A DNA stretch of 64,000 bases, taken from Gremmenia infestans (Eukaryota > Ascomycota > Leotiomycetes > Helotiales > Hamatocanthoscyphaceae). The notes beneath the pieces are model-generated. The model was given only the letters and a program-made list of their open reading frames with translations, ran no database searches and was not told the origin of the DNA. Every line of letters begins with the position of its first letter. Positions within the stretch are counted from its first letter, which is position 1. Shown piece after piece: positions 32,000 through 43,905 of this stretch. Location of the stretch: positions 992,001 to 1,056,000 of the forward strand of contig JAFEVB010000005.1 of NCBI GenBank assembly GCA_032629725.1, given 5' to 3'. Position numbers and translations under genes: made by a program.

Positions 32000-34625
32000 A
32001 TGTTTTTCAAGAGCTGGCTAAGCAGAGCTGCCCTCGCAGGAGCTACTTTGGCCGCGGCTGACGATTCCGCCATCCTGTCCCAAGAACATGCACGGGAAAC
32101 AAATCAGAGTTTGTTATGGGGTACCTATAGGCCGAATGTGTATTTCGGGGTTAAACCCAGGATTCCGAATAGTTTTATGAGTGGGTTGATGTGGTCCAAG
32201 GTGGATGATTATCAAGATGTGCAGTTAAGTAGGTGGCCTCGTCTCCGCTAGGAGTTTGGAACCTGTGCTAATGGTGCGTGTGGGCAGACTTTAGACATAC
32301 TTGTGAGCAAGGAGATGGTATGAAAGGGTATGGATGGGACGAATATGATGCCCGGACGGGTGGCACGCAGACGATATATGACGAGCAGAATGGGATTGAT
32401 ATCACCACGATGTTTGTCAAGATACCAGGGGGAAGCCATGGTGGTAGCTGGGCTACGAGAGTTAGGGGCCAAGTGAGGAAAGATTCCCCGCCGGCTTTGA
32501 AGTCGACAGTTGTCTTCTATGCGTCTCTAGAAGGATTGGGTAGCCTGGAGGTCGAAAATGATAAAGATCCATTGGGATATGAGGGAGAGGTCACTTTGGC
32601 TGGAAACTCTGCTGGCTTGGGAGACTACAAATTGGTCATTACTGAGGGCCGAGGCTACCATCCTAAGCATCCCCATAAGTCTTACCTCGATAAGCCCCTG
32701 GACCGAACGATTGTCAACTCTCAAACTATACCTAAAGAAATTCTTTGGCAGACAAAGCCAATCTTGTTCAAGAGCTTGAAGGAGCAAATTGACGAATATC
32801 TGGCGGAATATGGCGAGCAGAACCCACCTCCTCCACCCCAGGCGTATACAATCAAGAACGATGCCGGCACTGGAAATCTGCACATGATCCAGAAGGTATT
32901 TGAAGGTGATTTCGAGTTTGATGTTATTTTCAACAGTGCTTCTTCGCCCAAAGAATATTTCAGTCAAGATATCACCCAATTGATCAACCAAAATTCCAAG
33001 AACTTTTGGGCGAGATTTGTCTCAACGTTCGACCCTCAGCCGCCATTCGATGTGGAGAATCTGCAAAAGTTTTCGGCCAACATGTTTTCTAATCTGCTTG
33101 GTGGAATGGGGTACTTTTATGGAGACTCGGTTGTTGATCGATCATATGCTCCAGAGTACGACGAAGAGAATGAAGGGTTTTGGGAAGAGACTGCTGAGGC
33201 TCGAGGAAGAAACGAGCAGCAACTTGAAGGCCCGGCGGAGTTGACGACTCTCGTTCCTTCAAGACCTTTCTTCCCAAGAGGCTTTCTATGGGATGAAGGT
33301 TTCCACCTCATGCCAATTGTTGACTGGGATCTAGATCTGACTCTTGAGATTGTCAAGAGCTGGTTTAATCTTATGGATGAGGATGGATGGATTGGTCGTG
33401 AGCAAATTCTCGGCGCCGAAGCACGAAGCAAAGTACCAGCAGAGTTTCAAACACAATACCCGCATTACGCCAATCCTCCAACTCTGTTCTTCATCCTCGA
33501 CCAGTTTGTTAGCCAACTTGGAGCCTTGAATGGCACTACTCCTCCTGCCAGGGAAAAGCTCACGCCTCAATTGAATTCGAAGCATCTCCAAAACCAAGAT
33601 CTCGCACTTGAGTATCTCAGAGACTTGTACCCAAAGCTCAAGAAGCACTATTACTGGTTCCGCAAGACCCAATCCGGCGACCTGAAATCCTACGACCGCG
33701 ACGCCTTTAGCTCAAAGGAAGGCTATAGATGGCGGGGCCGTACCCCTCAACACATCCTGACTAGTGGTCTCGACGACTATCCACGTCCACAGCCTCCACA
33801 TCCAGGAGAGCTACACGTTGACCTGATCTCATGGATGGGCATGATGACGAAATCTCTAAAGAACATCGCTTCCCTTCTCCAAAATGACGAGGACGTTGCC
33901 GAACTAACAACCATCGAGACGGCCATTCTCCACAACATCGACGACCTCCACTGGAGTGACAAAGAAAAGACCTACTGCGACGCAACGATCGACGACTTTG
34001 AAGAAAACGTCCTTGTCTGCCATAAAGGCTATATCTCCCTCTTTCCTTTCTTGACCGGGCTCCTGGATCCCAAAAGCAAGAAACTAAACCACGTGTTGAA
34101 ATTACTCGGTGATCCAGAGGAGCTGTGGAGTGAATATGGTATTCGCAGTTTAAGTAAGAAGGATGAGTTTTATGGCACGGGTGAGAATTATTGGAGAGGT
34201 CCAGTTTGGATGCCGATTAATTATCTTGCGCTTACACAACTCCTCGTATGTATCTTCATTTCCCTACCTCCATCCCATATCATATCCCTTTCCCTCTCCC
34301 ATCAGCTTACACGACCCGCAACCAATAGAAATACGCACAAACCCCAGGACCATCCCAAGACCTGGCCAAAACCCTCTACTCCACACTCCGCCTCAACCTC
34401 ATCAAAACCGTCTTTGACGCCTGGACCGAAACCGGCTTCGCATGGGAACAATATAACCCTGAGACGGGCAAGGGGCAGCGGACGCAGCATTTTACCGGCT
34501 GGACTAGTCTCGTCGTTAAGATTATGGGGATGCCGGATTTGAGCGGTGGGGAATTTGAGGTTAGTGGGAAGGGGAAGGGGTTTACACCGGGGAGTGTGAT
34601 TGGTGGGAAGAAGGATGAATTGTGA
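32000..34625 (+). CDS. mannosyl-oligosaccharide glucosidase (ER glucosidase I, GH63) ending in KDEL
   Basis: Removes the outermost alpha-1,2-glucose from the N-glycan precursor in the ER. Exons: 32000-32228, 32288-34245 and 34329-34625, giving 827 residues, in line with the family (about 800-850). Intron 1 (59 nt, GTAGGT, branch GCTAATG) rebuilds DVQLNFRHTCEQ; intron 2 (83 nt) joins LTQLL to KYAQTPGP. GH63 landmarks include LLWGTYRPNVYFGVKPR near residue 38, RPFFPRGFLWDEGFH near 415, and ENYWRGPVWMPINYLAL and HFTGWTSLVVKIM near the end. The N terminus (residues 1-20, FFKSWLSRAALAGATLAAAD) looks like a signal peptide or short anchor. The protein ends GGKKDEL, a classical ER-retrieval signal, which suggests a soluble lumenal enzyme rather than the usual type II membrane form. 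Confidence 0.93.
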
Positions 34626-35271
34626 ATTTGGTGATGCAGGGGAGGATTGTATATTTGGTTTTTGGGTATGAACCCACAGTGGTTCGTCTGTGGGTAAAGT
34701 AAAAGTATGGTATTTATTTGTATTGTGGTATATACCTAGGGAAGCGAAGCGATGCGAATGAAAGGGAATAGAAGTGTACCTTGAATGTGTTTGTTTAGAC
34801 TAACCTGTGGAGAAATATACTGCTTTGGTCTGGGCATCCAAGAGCCGCGAGCCAACCGCCATTCTTGTGTCGAATAGGCAGGCAACCCAAAGACTTGGCG
34901 CCTGGATCACCAACCGCATGGATATAAAGTGTATACGGGAATCAGAGCTAGTAAGCCATCTTCATGCTCGTAGTTGAGATGGAATAAAATGTTAGGGATT
35001 TGGAGGTGGCCGACATTTCCAGCCTTGATATTTTGACGAATAAATATGAATTGGAAAAACTACATATGCTAGTAATGTTATACCTCTGAGAATTAAATTT
35101 GTACGTCTGTGAATGTTTCAATCGGATGCTCGATATCGATGTCAACGTCGTCGAAATAAACTTCCGGCTCCACCAAGCCCATCCTCCAAGCTTTGATGCC
35201 CAGACCTCATAGCGCTCCGTTCCGTCCTGCATAAAATTCAAAAACCCATCTACAGAATCTCATACATAAAA
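34626..35271. other. intergenic region
   Basis: 3' flank of the glucosidase gene (with a small hairpin, ACCCACAG...CTGTGGGT, at about 34670-34695) and the ELP5 promoter. No further gene seen. Confidence 0.5.
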
Positions 35272-36741
35272 ATGGCACCCTCACCACTGCAACAGAGAAG
35301 AACGCATAACACGCTTCTATTTCAAAAGTTGCTGAATCTAAGAGATGGTGCGAGTCCGTTTACGTTGGTGCTGGATACGTTGGAGCAGGGTGGTGGGTGT
35401 GTGGTGAAGGAGTTTGTGAGGCGGGCAAAGGTAACTCGGGATTTTTGTGTTGTTTGATTTCGTATTGCGCTGCCTGTTTTCTATTGTTCTGCTTCTACTG
35501 TTCAGGAAATTGAGAAGATCTCTCTCTTTACTATGTATAGCGTGCTGCAAGGTGGATTTTATTTGCTCAAGTTGAGTATTCTCATCCTCATCAAAATCTT
35601 TTGGTACGTGTCACGTGACATGCCTTGTCTGAAATTCCTCTGTTGCTTTTGCTTTTTGTTTGGGAGAGAAGATATGGGGGACATTTGCTGACAAGGAATG
35701 GAATTAGATCTCCAAGTCTAAAATAATCTTTATATCATACGCAACCCTGCGCGCAAAACTCTCTTTCGACCCCGATATTTTCATCTCCGCTCGCTCGAAA
35801 CCCCTCTCTACACTACGAGCCGAGATCCTCTCTCACCTCCCGCTTCCCCCCTCAGCTACAAACACCAGTCCAACAAGTAAGTATACATATCTCCCCATTT
35901 CTCTCTACCCACCCATCACATCACATGAAAGCAAAGTAAAGTACGAGCTAACGTTTATAACTTCAAAGAAACACTCATAATAATCGACACTCTAACAAAC
36001 CTATCAACAACCCACCTCGCGCACCTCCCAGCCTTCCTCTCCTCACTGCTCACATCCCCCACAACCTCCCTCCTCTGCACCCTGCACACCGACATCCCGC
36101 TCCCCTCCCCATCACCCCCGTACTCCGCCGATGCACTCACAACACTCACGGACCTCGCCACGGCCATCTTGACCGTATCGTCGTTCGCGCATGTGCTAGC
36201 GCGCAAGAGGGCGCGGGATCGGAGTTTACAGGAACCTGTGTTTGGGCTGTGGGAGAAGCGGGAAGGCGTGCTTGTGGGGTTGAGAGGCGAGGGGGAGAGT
36301 GGTGCTGCTGTGGTGGTGAGGATGGAGGTTCGGAGGAGGAGTGGACGGGGCGTGTTGGAGGATTTCGTGCTCTTGCCCCCAACTCCCTCTCCCAGTCCCT
36401 CTCCACCTTCTGCTCTACATCAGCCCCCCAACCCAAATACAACCACCAAAGACAAACTCTCTACAATCCTCCTCCTCGACGAACACCCACTCTACACATC
36501 CACGCCCCTGATCCTCACCCAATTCGCAATAAACACAAACACAGAAAACGAAACCGACGACGTAGAAACGACATTCAGTCTCGGTCTAACGGAGAAGCAG
36601 AAACGCGATCGTGAGGCTGTCGTGCTGCCGTATTTCGATGCGCAAAAGGAGGGAGGGGGCAATATGGAGGGCGGACGTATTTTGTATGATATGGGGGCAG
36701 AGGATCGGGAGGACTTTGATGATGAGGAGGATGAGATTTGA
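35272..36741 (+). CDS. ELP5: Elongator complex protein 5
   Basis: Elp5 belongs to the Elp4-5-6 RecA-like ring of Elongator, which supports wobble-uridine modification of tRNA. Exons: 35272-35430, 35708-35876 and 35969-36741, coding 366 residues. Intron 1 is long (277 nt) and joins FVRRAK to ISKSKIIFISYATL. Intron 2 is 92 nt and joins NTSPT to KTLIIIDTLTNL. Family landmarks are the start HNTLLFQKLLNLRDGASPFT, the RecA-like core strands (KTLIIIDTL, SLLCTLHTD) and the acidic C-terminal end GRILYDMGAEDREDFDDEED. A Pro/Ser-rich insertion lies near residues 240-265. It is convergent with SEC22, about 420 bp away. Elp5 and Mss1 (12.5 kb) both serve wobble-uridine modification, in different compartments. 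Confidence 0.9.
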
Positions 36742-37160
36742 GGAGGGGTACGGTGTGGTGTTGGTGATGTAGAAATAAACGCTAAGGGCTGGTCTACTAA
36801 TGATACGTAAGATGTGAGATGGTGGACAGGAAAGTTGAGTGTGGTGAGAAGTGTAAGGTACAGATCCTTGCCACACAGTCGAAAGAGTCTAGACTTACTG
36901 TAGTTGAGGTCGAGTTGTCGATCCTAGCATTGACTAGTATATGGTACTTCGGTACTTGTGGTTCAAGAGAGGGAATATAGGTACAGGCAGAACACTTTTG
37001 GGGAATCATTTACATGTACGAAGCTAGATCATAATCCAGCCCGCTGCATCTGCAGCTCCGATGCTAACAAGTCCCTCTTCCACATGCGTGCCGCAAATCC
37101 GCACGACCCATGAAACCAAGCACCATCTTACATCCATCCATCCAGAGCCCCATTCGACTC
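36742..37160. other. convergent intergenic region
   Basis: 3' flanks of ELP5 and SEC22. No gene or repeat seen. Confidence 0.5.
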
Positions 37161-38204
37161 TCAAAAAAACCTCCACCAAATAAACAATATAATGAACAGT
37201 CCCAAACCCCCCAACGGCCCATACTGCTTCAGCAACAACTCCCAGTTAATCCGTTCGGCCGCCTTTCTATATTTCCTACTATCCTCCCTCAGCCTCGAGC
37301 TCACCTCACCCATGCGCTCCAGACTATCCCCTCTATACAGCAGATCCTCGATATTCTTCGTCATCACCTTGGTCACGTCCCGCAGCTCGTCGTTCAGCTT
37401 GTCTAGGTTCTGCGTGGCGCGCGTATCCGAGTAAGTGGCTTTCGTGCGCGCGATGAATGTGTCGAATTCCATGAATGCGTAGGGACGGAGCGAAGGGGAT
37501 AGGACGGTGTTGGAGGGGTAGGTGGTGCTGAACTCTGTGGACAGATCTGAAAGGTAGGTGAAGGCTAGTTTTCGCGGGTACGAGCGCTCCGAGATGCAAA
37601 TGTAGACTATGTCGGCTGAGATGAGGTAGCTGGGGAGCGGTTAGTTAGGTGTATGTGTATGTATCTCGTGCCCGTTGAACTTGGTGTCCGGGAGGAGTTT
37701 CTTGGAAATAGGGGGTGTGGTGGCGGTTTGTTGGGACTGCAGTCCAAGCATTAAGCTGTCTTTAACCCCCCTCCCATTTGCCCACCCGAGGTAATTTTGT
37801 CAACACTTGCTAAACAAAACCCATTCAAATCAAAGCTTTCCAGTCGTAGGTTGTCACCCCCTCCTATACACCAGATCCCCAGAACGCCCCTGAGCAAAAA
37901 GTAGTATACGTACTGGATAGTATACGAGCCGCTCTCAATACTAGCTTGTGGTTCCGCATGCCGACTGAGTTTCCTTATAATCATCTTGACTTGCGACTTG
38001 ATCTCTGCGAGCGAGGATTCCGTCTGCGCAAAGAGGGGTCAGCTTGACTCAAGGTTTGGGGAAGGACCGGTGCTCACTTGTTCATCGTCGACGGAAGCGC
38101 AGAGCATAAGGCCTGCAGTAGAACCCAGTCAGCTTCTCCTCGCTTGCTGCATCTATTCTGGGGCAAGTACCGTCGAGCCGGGCAATTTGCGTGGATTTGA
38201 TCAT
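37161..38204 (-). CDS. SEC22: vesicle-trafficking R-SNARE Sec22
   Basis: Longin-type R-SNARE of ER-Golgi transport. Exons: 38204-38171, 38112-38078, 38023-37914 and 37629-37161; product 215 residues, the normal Sec22 length. Introns are 58, 54, 284 and GT-AG throughout; the third is unusually long for this window. The longin domain (residues 1-120) begins MIKSTQIARLDG-LMLCASVDD and includes YLISADIVYICISERSYPRK. The SNARE motif (about 125-185) has the R-SNARE zero-layer Arg in DLLYRGDSLERM. The C-terminal anchor is GLGLFIILFIWWRFF. Every splice junction restores the frame and the family sequence, so the model is firm. Confidence 0.94.
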
Positions 38205-39094
38205 CTTGAATGTATATGGAGTGGGTTGGGGTTATAGGGGGGGATGTTCATTCATGAACTTTAGGTAGTATTAGTTTGTCGCAATAGAAACAAGAATTCA
38301 GGCGTCCGGATTTGATGTTGTGTAAACGACAGGTTCTCGGCGAGGTAGAGAAATACGTTAAGAGTTGATTGGGACGTATTGGAGGCGTTAATGTCGGATT
38401 TAGAGAAAGCTCATAGCTGTTCTTTATTTACACCATGCTTGCAGCCAGGCCAACATCACGGAGGTCGGCGATTCTGAGCTCTCCCGCTTGCTCATCCGCG
38501 CCTTTCCTCTTTGGGAATAATATATTGTTCAAACCGACAACAAATTATATACTCTTTTAATACCACCACTACATAAACAACCTCTAGTAACAGGAGGCCG
38601 CTTTACATGCTTCCTTCTCTTTGTATATTGAGGAGTGGGGGCGCATATTTGTAAAGGTAAGCCAAACCTAGCCCGTGCTTAGACATGAAGCTCCCCTCCC
38701 TCTTTGTACATTGTTTGTTAGCCATGAAAGTCCCAGAGCTTATTTCACGAACCTCGCATTACTATTCTCTAAAAGCTTTCAATTCTTGTCTTTTCAAAAA
38801 AAATTTTACTGCAATGCTTCAACCTTCGCTGGTCACCTGATTCGCCGTCTCGCACGCTTTATTTCTGCCATCTTCCGTTTCATGCAGCTCATTCCACTCG
38901 ATTCGATTTGTAGATACTAGAAAATTGATTTTTGAGCAGCGTCTTTCAAACAGCTTCGTCCCACTTGAACATCACATCGTTTTTACCCAAGTTCAAACAC
39001 CACCAGAGCCCACGAATATCTCCACAGACGAGTCGACAGAAGCACCATTCATATCGGCAAATAAAACTACATTGTCGGCGACAAGGTATCTACC
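38205..39094. other. divergent intergenic region
   Basis: About 890 bp between SEC22 and the unrecognised gene at 39095, holding both promoters. The plus-strand frame at 38675-38920 is short and unsupported. Confidence 0.5.
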
Positions 39095-39800
39095 ATGAAG
39101 AAGGGTAAGGGCAAGGCCAGGAGCAGGCCAAAACCTAGGAAGAGCAAAGACGATGTACTAGATGATCCGGATACATGTCTTGGACCCATGAAATCGCCCC
39201 TCTATGACGAGAATATGAACACTCAGGTATTTCGATCCCAGAAAATTGCACCTTATGTTTGACTAACAGAACCTACAGGAGATCCTTGACCACCCAATTG
39301 CCCAATCCATCCTCGGAGTCGAGCCTGGTCTCAGCTCCGAAGAGAGCCAGCGGGCAATCGCCGATTTCAAAGAAGATGGACGCAGCGGTCGTCACGATGC
39401 TGTCTGGTTGTGGGAAGCTCTACAAGCGTCTGAGAGCCGGGCTGCTGGAATCTACGAGGAGTACGACGAGTACCAGTTCCGGGAAACTTATGGAAACGAA
39501 AGAGAGGAGCTTTCCGATACCGAGTCGGAAGCTGAGGCTCAGGCGGAGACAGATAGTCGGATGGCAATTGACCAGGTGCCTTCCCCGAAGAAAGACAACG
39601 AAGACAATGACAACGTTGGAGATGGCAAGAGTCTTTCTCATATTTCTACTCAAGGCGCCGTGAATGGACTCGCTCAGTCTACCGACCAGCCGGCACTCGA
39701 GAATGATTCCGGTGGTTCCTATCCTGATAATCAAGAAATCGTCACTTCAAATGGCGACAGAGAAAGCCATGAAAAAACCAAGGACGGAATTCTAGATTAG
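39095..39800 (+). CDS. unrecognised fungal protein, possibly C-terminally truncated
   Basis: Two exons (39095-39226 and 39279-39800) with a 52-nt intron that has a GACTAAC branch site; product 217 residues. The N terminus is strongly basic (KKGKGKARSRPKPRKSK), possibly a nuclear localisation signal. A helical middle follows (DHPIAQSILGVEPGLSSEES; DAVWLWEALQ), then an acidic, low-complexity tail (Glu/Asp/Ser/Asn). I do not recognise the family. The stop codon TAG at 39798-39800 directly abuts a canonical donor (GTATTA at 39801). A 48-nt intron-like stretch ending CAACAG at 39848 leads into more coding-like sequence in phase, so the stop may be a nonsense mutation in a once longer gene. Confidence 0.65.
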
Positions 39801-39848
39801 GTATTATCTCCCCGACCCTGGTATTTGACTCCAATCTCATGTCAACAG

Positions 39849-40240
39849 CATCTCTGGTTGTTCCACGAATGTATTGACCTCTACCCCGAGTTTGTTGGAT
39901 GACACATCCACCTCAAACGATTCGCCCGTTCATCCTCATCTCGCAAATTTTGTATTTCAGCGATTATCATCTTCATGAAGCAGCCCGCGAAGCGACGCCG
40001 CCCTAGTGTGTCCAACTCATAAACTACATCGAAACTCACTTTCCGAAATAGTCGGCTTTCGATTCTCATAATACTGCGCAAGAAACCCGCCATATCTTCG
40101 ACATAACTCTAGCCCAAACGCTCACCAGCGAGACGCCAAGACTATTGCTCCTGCATGCAGGCGGTACTTTCGGCGGCGAGTCTTTTGTGATGGATCTGAG
40201 CCAGCTTTACGGCCCGTACGATAGAGGCTGCGGGAATTGA
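39849..40240 (+). pseudogene. decayed 3' exons downstream of the gene at 39095
   Basis: After the intron-like segment 39801-39848 the phase stays open for 17 codons (HLWLFHECIDLYPEFVG) and then hits TGA at 39900. From 39962 a second coding-like stretch runs DYHLHEAAREATPP, TAG at 40004, CVQLINYIETHFPK, TAG at 40049. It then runs open for 62 codons (including LLLLHAGGTFGGESFVMDLS) to TGA at 40238. A possible acceptor, TTTCAG, precedes it at 39960. Composition is protein-like, unlike ordinary intergenic DNA nearby. Family unknown. Confidence 0.5.
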
Positions 40241-41031
40241 CTTACACTTCTACAAGTATTCATGTTTTACGATTATACCCAAAGAATTGCTTTTTCTGCA
40301 TACGATATGATACGAGAATGATACATACGTGGATGGCATGGCGAGAATTAATGAATGAAAACATGATACCTCTCTTTTTGCAAATTCTATTTGATACCCC
40401 TCAATGTTAGATTCGCGTACCTAAGAAATATAATTGAGCAAAAACTATCTATCCTACTTTCAGCCTTTAGGCTTTTGCATATTAAATGAAGTTAAGGCTT
40501 TATAGGTACTCGTCTAGGGTAGATCCGACCGTCAGTTGAGGGAGATTTAGCATAGCTTGCTGAGGTGTATGAGCAAGTCCTTGTTGCTTGATACAGAGTT
40601 TCATGTGTTTGAACAATGCTTGATTAATATCTATGACACGCATGTGGCAGGCAAAAAGCAAAATCAAGGGAAAATGAAGCGTACTTGATAGGATGCTTGG
40701 AAGAGGCATGCGACAAAGATGGAGTCCTTGGGGGCGGATATTGAGATGTTTGAAATAAAGCATTTGCCATCTTTTCCTGGGACCAGGTTGTATTCTCGTT
40801 CAGTCAGAAAGGTCGGATATATATCGGTCAGACTCTTGGTGGAACGTGGGAAGTCTGCAGATCAGATCTGCCCCCCTTTTGCGTGTACATGGAAGTACCC
40901 CGCACTAGTCCGGAACTAGATATTCTGCCCGAACAGACCGCTCCGCTTCCCTTGTCCTGGTCAATAAATTTTACTCGAAATAATTCCATTCCCATGAGAC
41001 CTCATATCTAACCAACTCACAGTACGTGGCA
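40241..41031. other. intergenic region upstream of ABZ1
   Basis: About 800 bp with short unsupported frames on both strands; should contain the ABZ1 promoter. Confidence 0.5.
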
Positions 41032-43503
41032 ATGCTAATCCCCAAACCGCTAATCCTCTTCATCGACGCCTACGACAGCTTCTCCAATAATATAATATCG
41101 CTCCTCGAAACAAGCCTCAATGCCTCCGTCCGCACCGTTAAAATCGACAACCCCGCGCTCGCTACAGACGAAGCGTTACATGAAGAGTTGAGTCATTATG
41201 CTGCGGTGGTGTGTGGACCGGGTCCCGGGCATCCTGGGAGAGAGGAAGATGTGGGCGTCATGAGGAGGATTTGGAAAACCGGGGTGCCCGTTCTGGGGAT
41301 ATGTCTGGGGTTCCAGAGTTTGTGTTTGGAGTTTGGTGGGGGGGTTAGGAGGTTGAAGGGTCCGCAGCATGGGATGATCAGGAGGCTTAATCATGCTGGG
41401 GAAGATGGGAAGAGGAATGTAGGCTCGATATTTGAAGGTGTTGGAGACATCTACGCCACGCTGTATCAGAGCCTTTGCGCAGACATTGGGCAGGACTTGA
41501 TACCGGAAAATTTGTGGGGTTCTGAGAAGTGGAAGTCTACGAAACAGTGCCCGGATCTCCTTCCGCTGGCCTGGGCTGAGAGCGACCTTTCCGAAGAGAG
41601 CGATTCTGGTGTCAGGGATGCTAGAGTCCTGGTTGCTGTACAGCATAGGACAAGGCCATTTTGGGCGCTGCAATATCATCCGGAGTCGATATGCACCAAT
41701 GAGGAGAGTAGGAAGGTAATTATCAATTGGTTTAAGGTCGCTCTGCATTTCAGCCGCACACTGCGTCAACCACGTATGCAAACTGGAGGTTCTTTTCAAG
41801 GAAAATTTGCCACTCGGGATAGCTTGCTAAGTCGGTTTGAGAGTTTTCGCCCGATGCTCAATGGCTCTGCGGGCTTTCCAAGGCGAGAACATCTCCGTAC
41901 GGCCCCCTATGAACATAGCAATGGCGTGAACAACATATATTACTCGCGAACCGTGGATTTACCAGGAAATACATCCGTTGCTGAGATAGTCGAGTCCCTT
42001 GGCTATGAAGAAGAACAAATCATTCTCCTAGAATCTTCCAACGCATATGAAAAAGCAGTTGGAACAGCAGATGTCCGTGGAAGATACAGTATCATTGCTC
42101 TTGATATTAAGGACAGTATGAGATTCGAGTATACTACTGGAAGCAACCAAATATCTGCCATTTATCCTGCTGATGCCGCGGCTGGGAAGTATATCACTGA
42201 TTTGAGACAATTTGGCGGGGTCTGGTCATTCCTTGCCCAATACTTGGATAAGCGCAAGGTGCAAGATGGGAACAAAGATTCTCCATTTTGGGGCGGCTTC
42301 ATGGGATACACGACATACGAGCTTGGCTTGGAGGGTATCGATGTACAGGCTCAAGGACGAAAGAACCACCCGACTTCTCGCCCCGATCTATGCTTTGCTT
42401 GGGTTACCCGCAGCGTGGTTATTGACCATGTAAAAAGCTGCATCTATATCCAACAACTAGCCCCAACAGCTGCCCAAGCTCAGGCGGAACAATGGATGTA
42501 CGACATGGGCATTCGAATAGCGAACACGTCCTATCGCCATCCCTCAAAACCGCCGAGCACAACAAATACATCAGAATCCGGCCCATCCGTCACCACACCT
42601 CCAGATTCCGAGTATGAATCCAAAGTCCGCGACTGCCAAGAATCAATCCGAAGCGGCGATTCCTACGAGCTCTGCCTCACAGACCAAACAACAATTACCA
42701 GACCCTACGGTGCCTCCTGGGATCTCTATACCTCTCTCCGCACCCGCCAACCCGCGCCCTTCGCATCCTACGTCCGTCTCGGGCCCCTAACCCTCGTGTC
42801 CTCGTCCCCAGAACGCTTCCTCTCCTGGACCGAGGCAGGCAAATGCGAACTCCGACCCATGAAAGGCACCGTACGCAAAAGCCCCAGCATCACCACCCTC
42901 TCCCACGCGCGCGGCCTCCTCGATGTCCCCAAGGAAAAAGCAGAGAACCTCATGATCGTCGACCTCGTCCGACACGATTTGCACGGCGTATGCGGGAGTG
43001 GGAACGTGACCGTGCCGCGCCTGATGGTGGTGGAGGAGTACGCGAGTGTGTTCCAAATGATCACCGTTGTGCAAGGACAAATCCCCTCTCCGCTTTCCAT
43101 ACACATGGATGTCGCAGAAGCAGACCAGGCGAAACGCACACGGTATACGGGACTTGATGTCCTCGCTGCTTCTCTACCCCCTGGTAGCATGACCGGTGCG
43201 CCGAAGAAGCGCAGTTGTGAGATATTGCAGTCGGTTGAGGGGGGCAGGGAGAGGAGTCTGTATTCGGGTGTCGTGGGGTATATGGATGTAGGAGGGAGGG
43301 GGGATTTCAGCGTTACGATTCGGAGTATGTATCGCTGGGACGATGATTTCACTTCTGCGGAAGCGGAAGGGGATGAAAAGCAGGTTATGGAGAAATGGCA
43401 TATTGGGGCTGGGGGTGCGGTTACGGCTCTTAGTACACCGGTGGGAGAGAGGGAAGAGATGCAGACGAAGTTGAATGGGACTTTGGGAGTTTTTGGTTTA
43501 TGA
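41032..43503 (+). CDS. ABZ1: bifunctional aminodeoxychorismate synthase (PabA-PabB fusion)
   Basis: Makes 4-amino-4-deoxychorismate from chorismate and glutamine, the first committed step to p-aminobenzoate and folate. Single exon, 823 residues. Residues 8-240 are a class I glutamine amidotransferase: FIDAYDSFSNN, CGPGPGHPG, the nucleophile Cys91 in GICLGFQSL, and His216/Glu218 in QYHPES. A linker follows, then the chorismate-binding domain: SSPERFLSW, Lys611 in PMKGT (the PIKGT lysine that marks PabB rather than anthranilate synthase), DLVRHDLHGVCG, PGSMTGAPKKRSCEIL, YSGVVGYMDVGGRGDFSV and the terminal GAGGAVTALS. All catalytic residues I can check are present. The ATG at 41032 precedes the first conserved strand; an upstream in-frame GTG is not needed. 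No clustering with other folate genes is seen. Confidence 0.96.
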   Translation: MLIPKPLILFIDAYDSFSNNIISLLETSLNASVRTVKIDNPALATDEALHEELSHYAAVVCGPGPGHPGREEDVGVMRRIWKTGVPVLGICLGFQSLCLEFGGGVRRLKGPQHGMIRRLNHAGEDGKRNVGSIFEGVGDIYATLYQSLCADIGQDLIPENLWGSEKWKSTKQCPDLLPLAWAESDLSEESDSGVRDARVLVAVQHRTRPFWALQYHPESICTNEESRKVIINWFKVALHFSRTLRQPRMQTGGSFQGKFATRDSLLSRFESFRPMLNGSAGFPRREHLRTAPYEHSNGVNNIYYSRTVDLPGNTSVAEIVESLGYEEEQIILLESSNAYEKAVGTADVRGRYSIIALDIKDSMRFEYTTGSNQISAIYPADAAAGKYITDLRQFGGVWSFLAQYLDKRKVQDGNKDSPFWGGFMGYTTYELGLEGIDVQAQGRKNHPTSRPDLCFAWVTRSVVIDHVKSCIYIQQLAPTAAQAQAEQWMYDMGIRIANTSYRHPSKPPSTTNTSESGPSVTTPPDSEYESKVRDCQESIRSGDSYELCLTDQTTITRPYGASWDLYTSLRTRQPAPFASYVRLGPLTLVSSSPERFLSWTEAGKCELRPMKGTVRKSPSITTLSHARGLLDVPKEKAENLMIVDLVRHDLHGVCGSGNVTVPRLMVVEEYASVFQMITVVQGQIPSPLSIHMDVAEADQAKRTRYTGLDVLAASLPPGSMTGAPKKRSCEILQSVEGGRERSLYSGVVGYMDVGGRGDFSVTIRSMYRWDDDFTSAEAEGDEKQVMEKWHIGAGGAVTALSTPVGEREEMQTKLNGTLGVFGL

Positions 43504-43905
43504 ATATAAGGGGGCGCAAGTCTTGGGATAGATGTATCATGGTATGGTGTTTGGGAGGCAGGCGGGCAGGCAAATACTCAACGTATTTGATTTACATGGA
43601 TGGGTGTTTGGGGCTGGCGTTGGTTAATAGATAGAAGGCTCCTCACTCAACGATACCCATATAGATAGAAGCATGTACTTTACAATACAGCATCCCTTCA
43701 ATCCAAAAAAGGGAAAACCCGATAAAACTTCCATGCCAAAAGGAATAAAAGTCCGAGTTATATCCCAAATATGCTTGCTTGCGTGCTTCCTTGCTTGATA
43801 TATACTACACTTGTACAAGGAAACCCTCGCCATTTCCATTTGCATTTTCCCGCGCTCTCATATCCATATTCGTGTCCATCCATCCTCACACATCTCCGTA
43901 GTACC
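43504..43905. other. convergent intergenic region
   Basis: 3' flanks of ABZ1 and VPS55. No gene or repeat seen. Confidence 0.5.

Noticed and set aside
42768..43352. 194-codon minus-strand frame
   Set aside because: It is the antisense shadow of the chorismate-binding domain of ABZ1.
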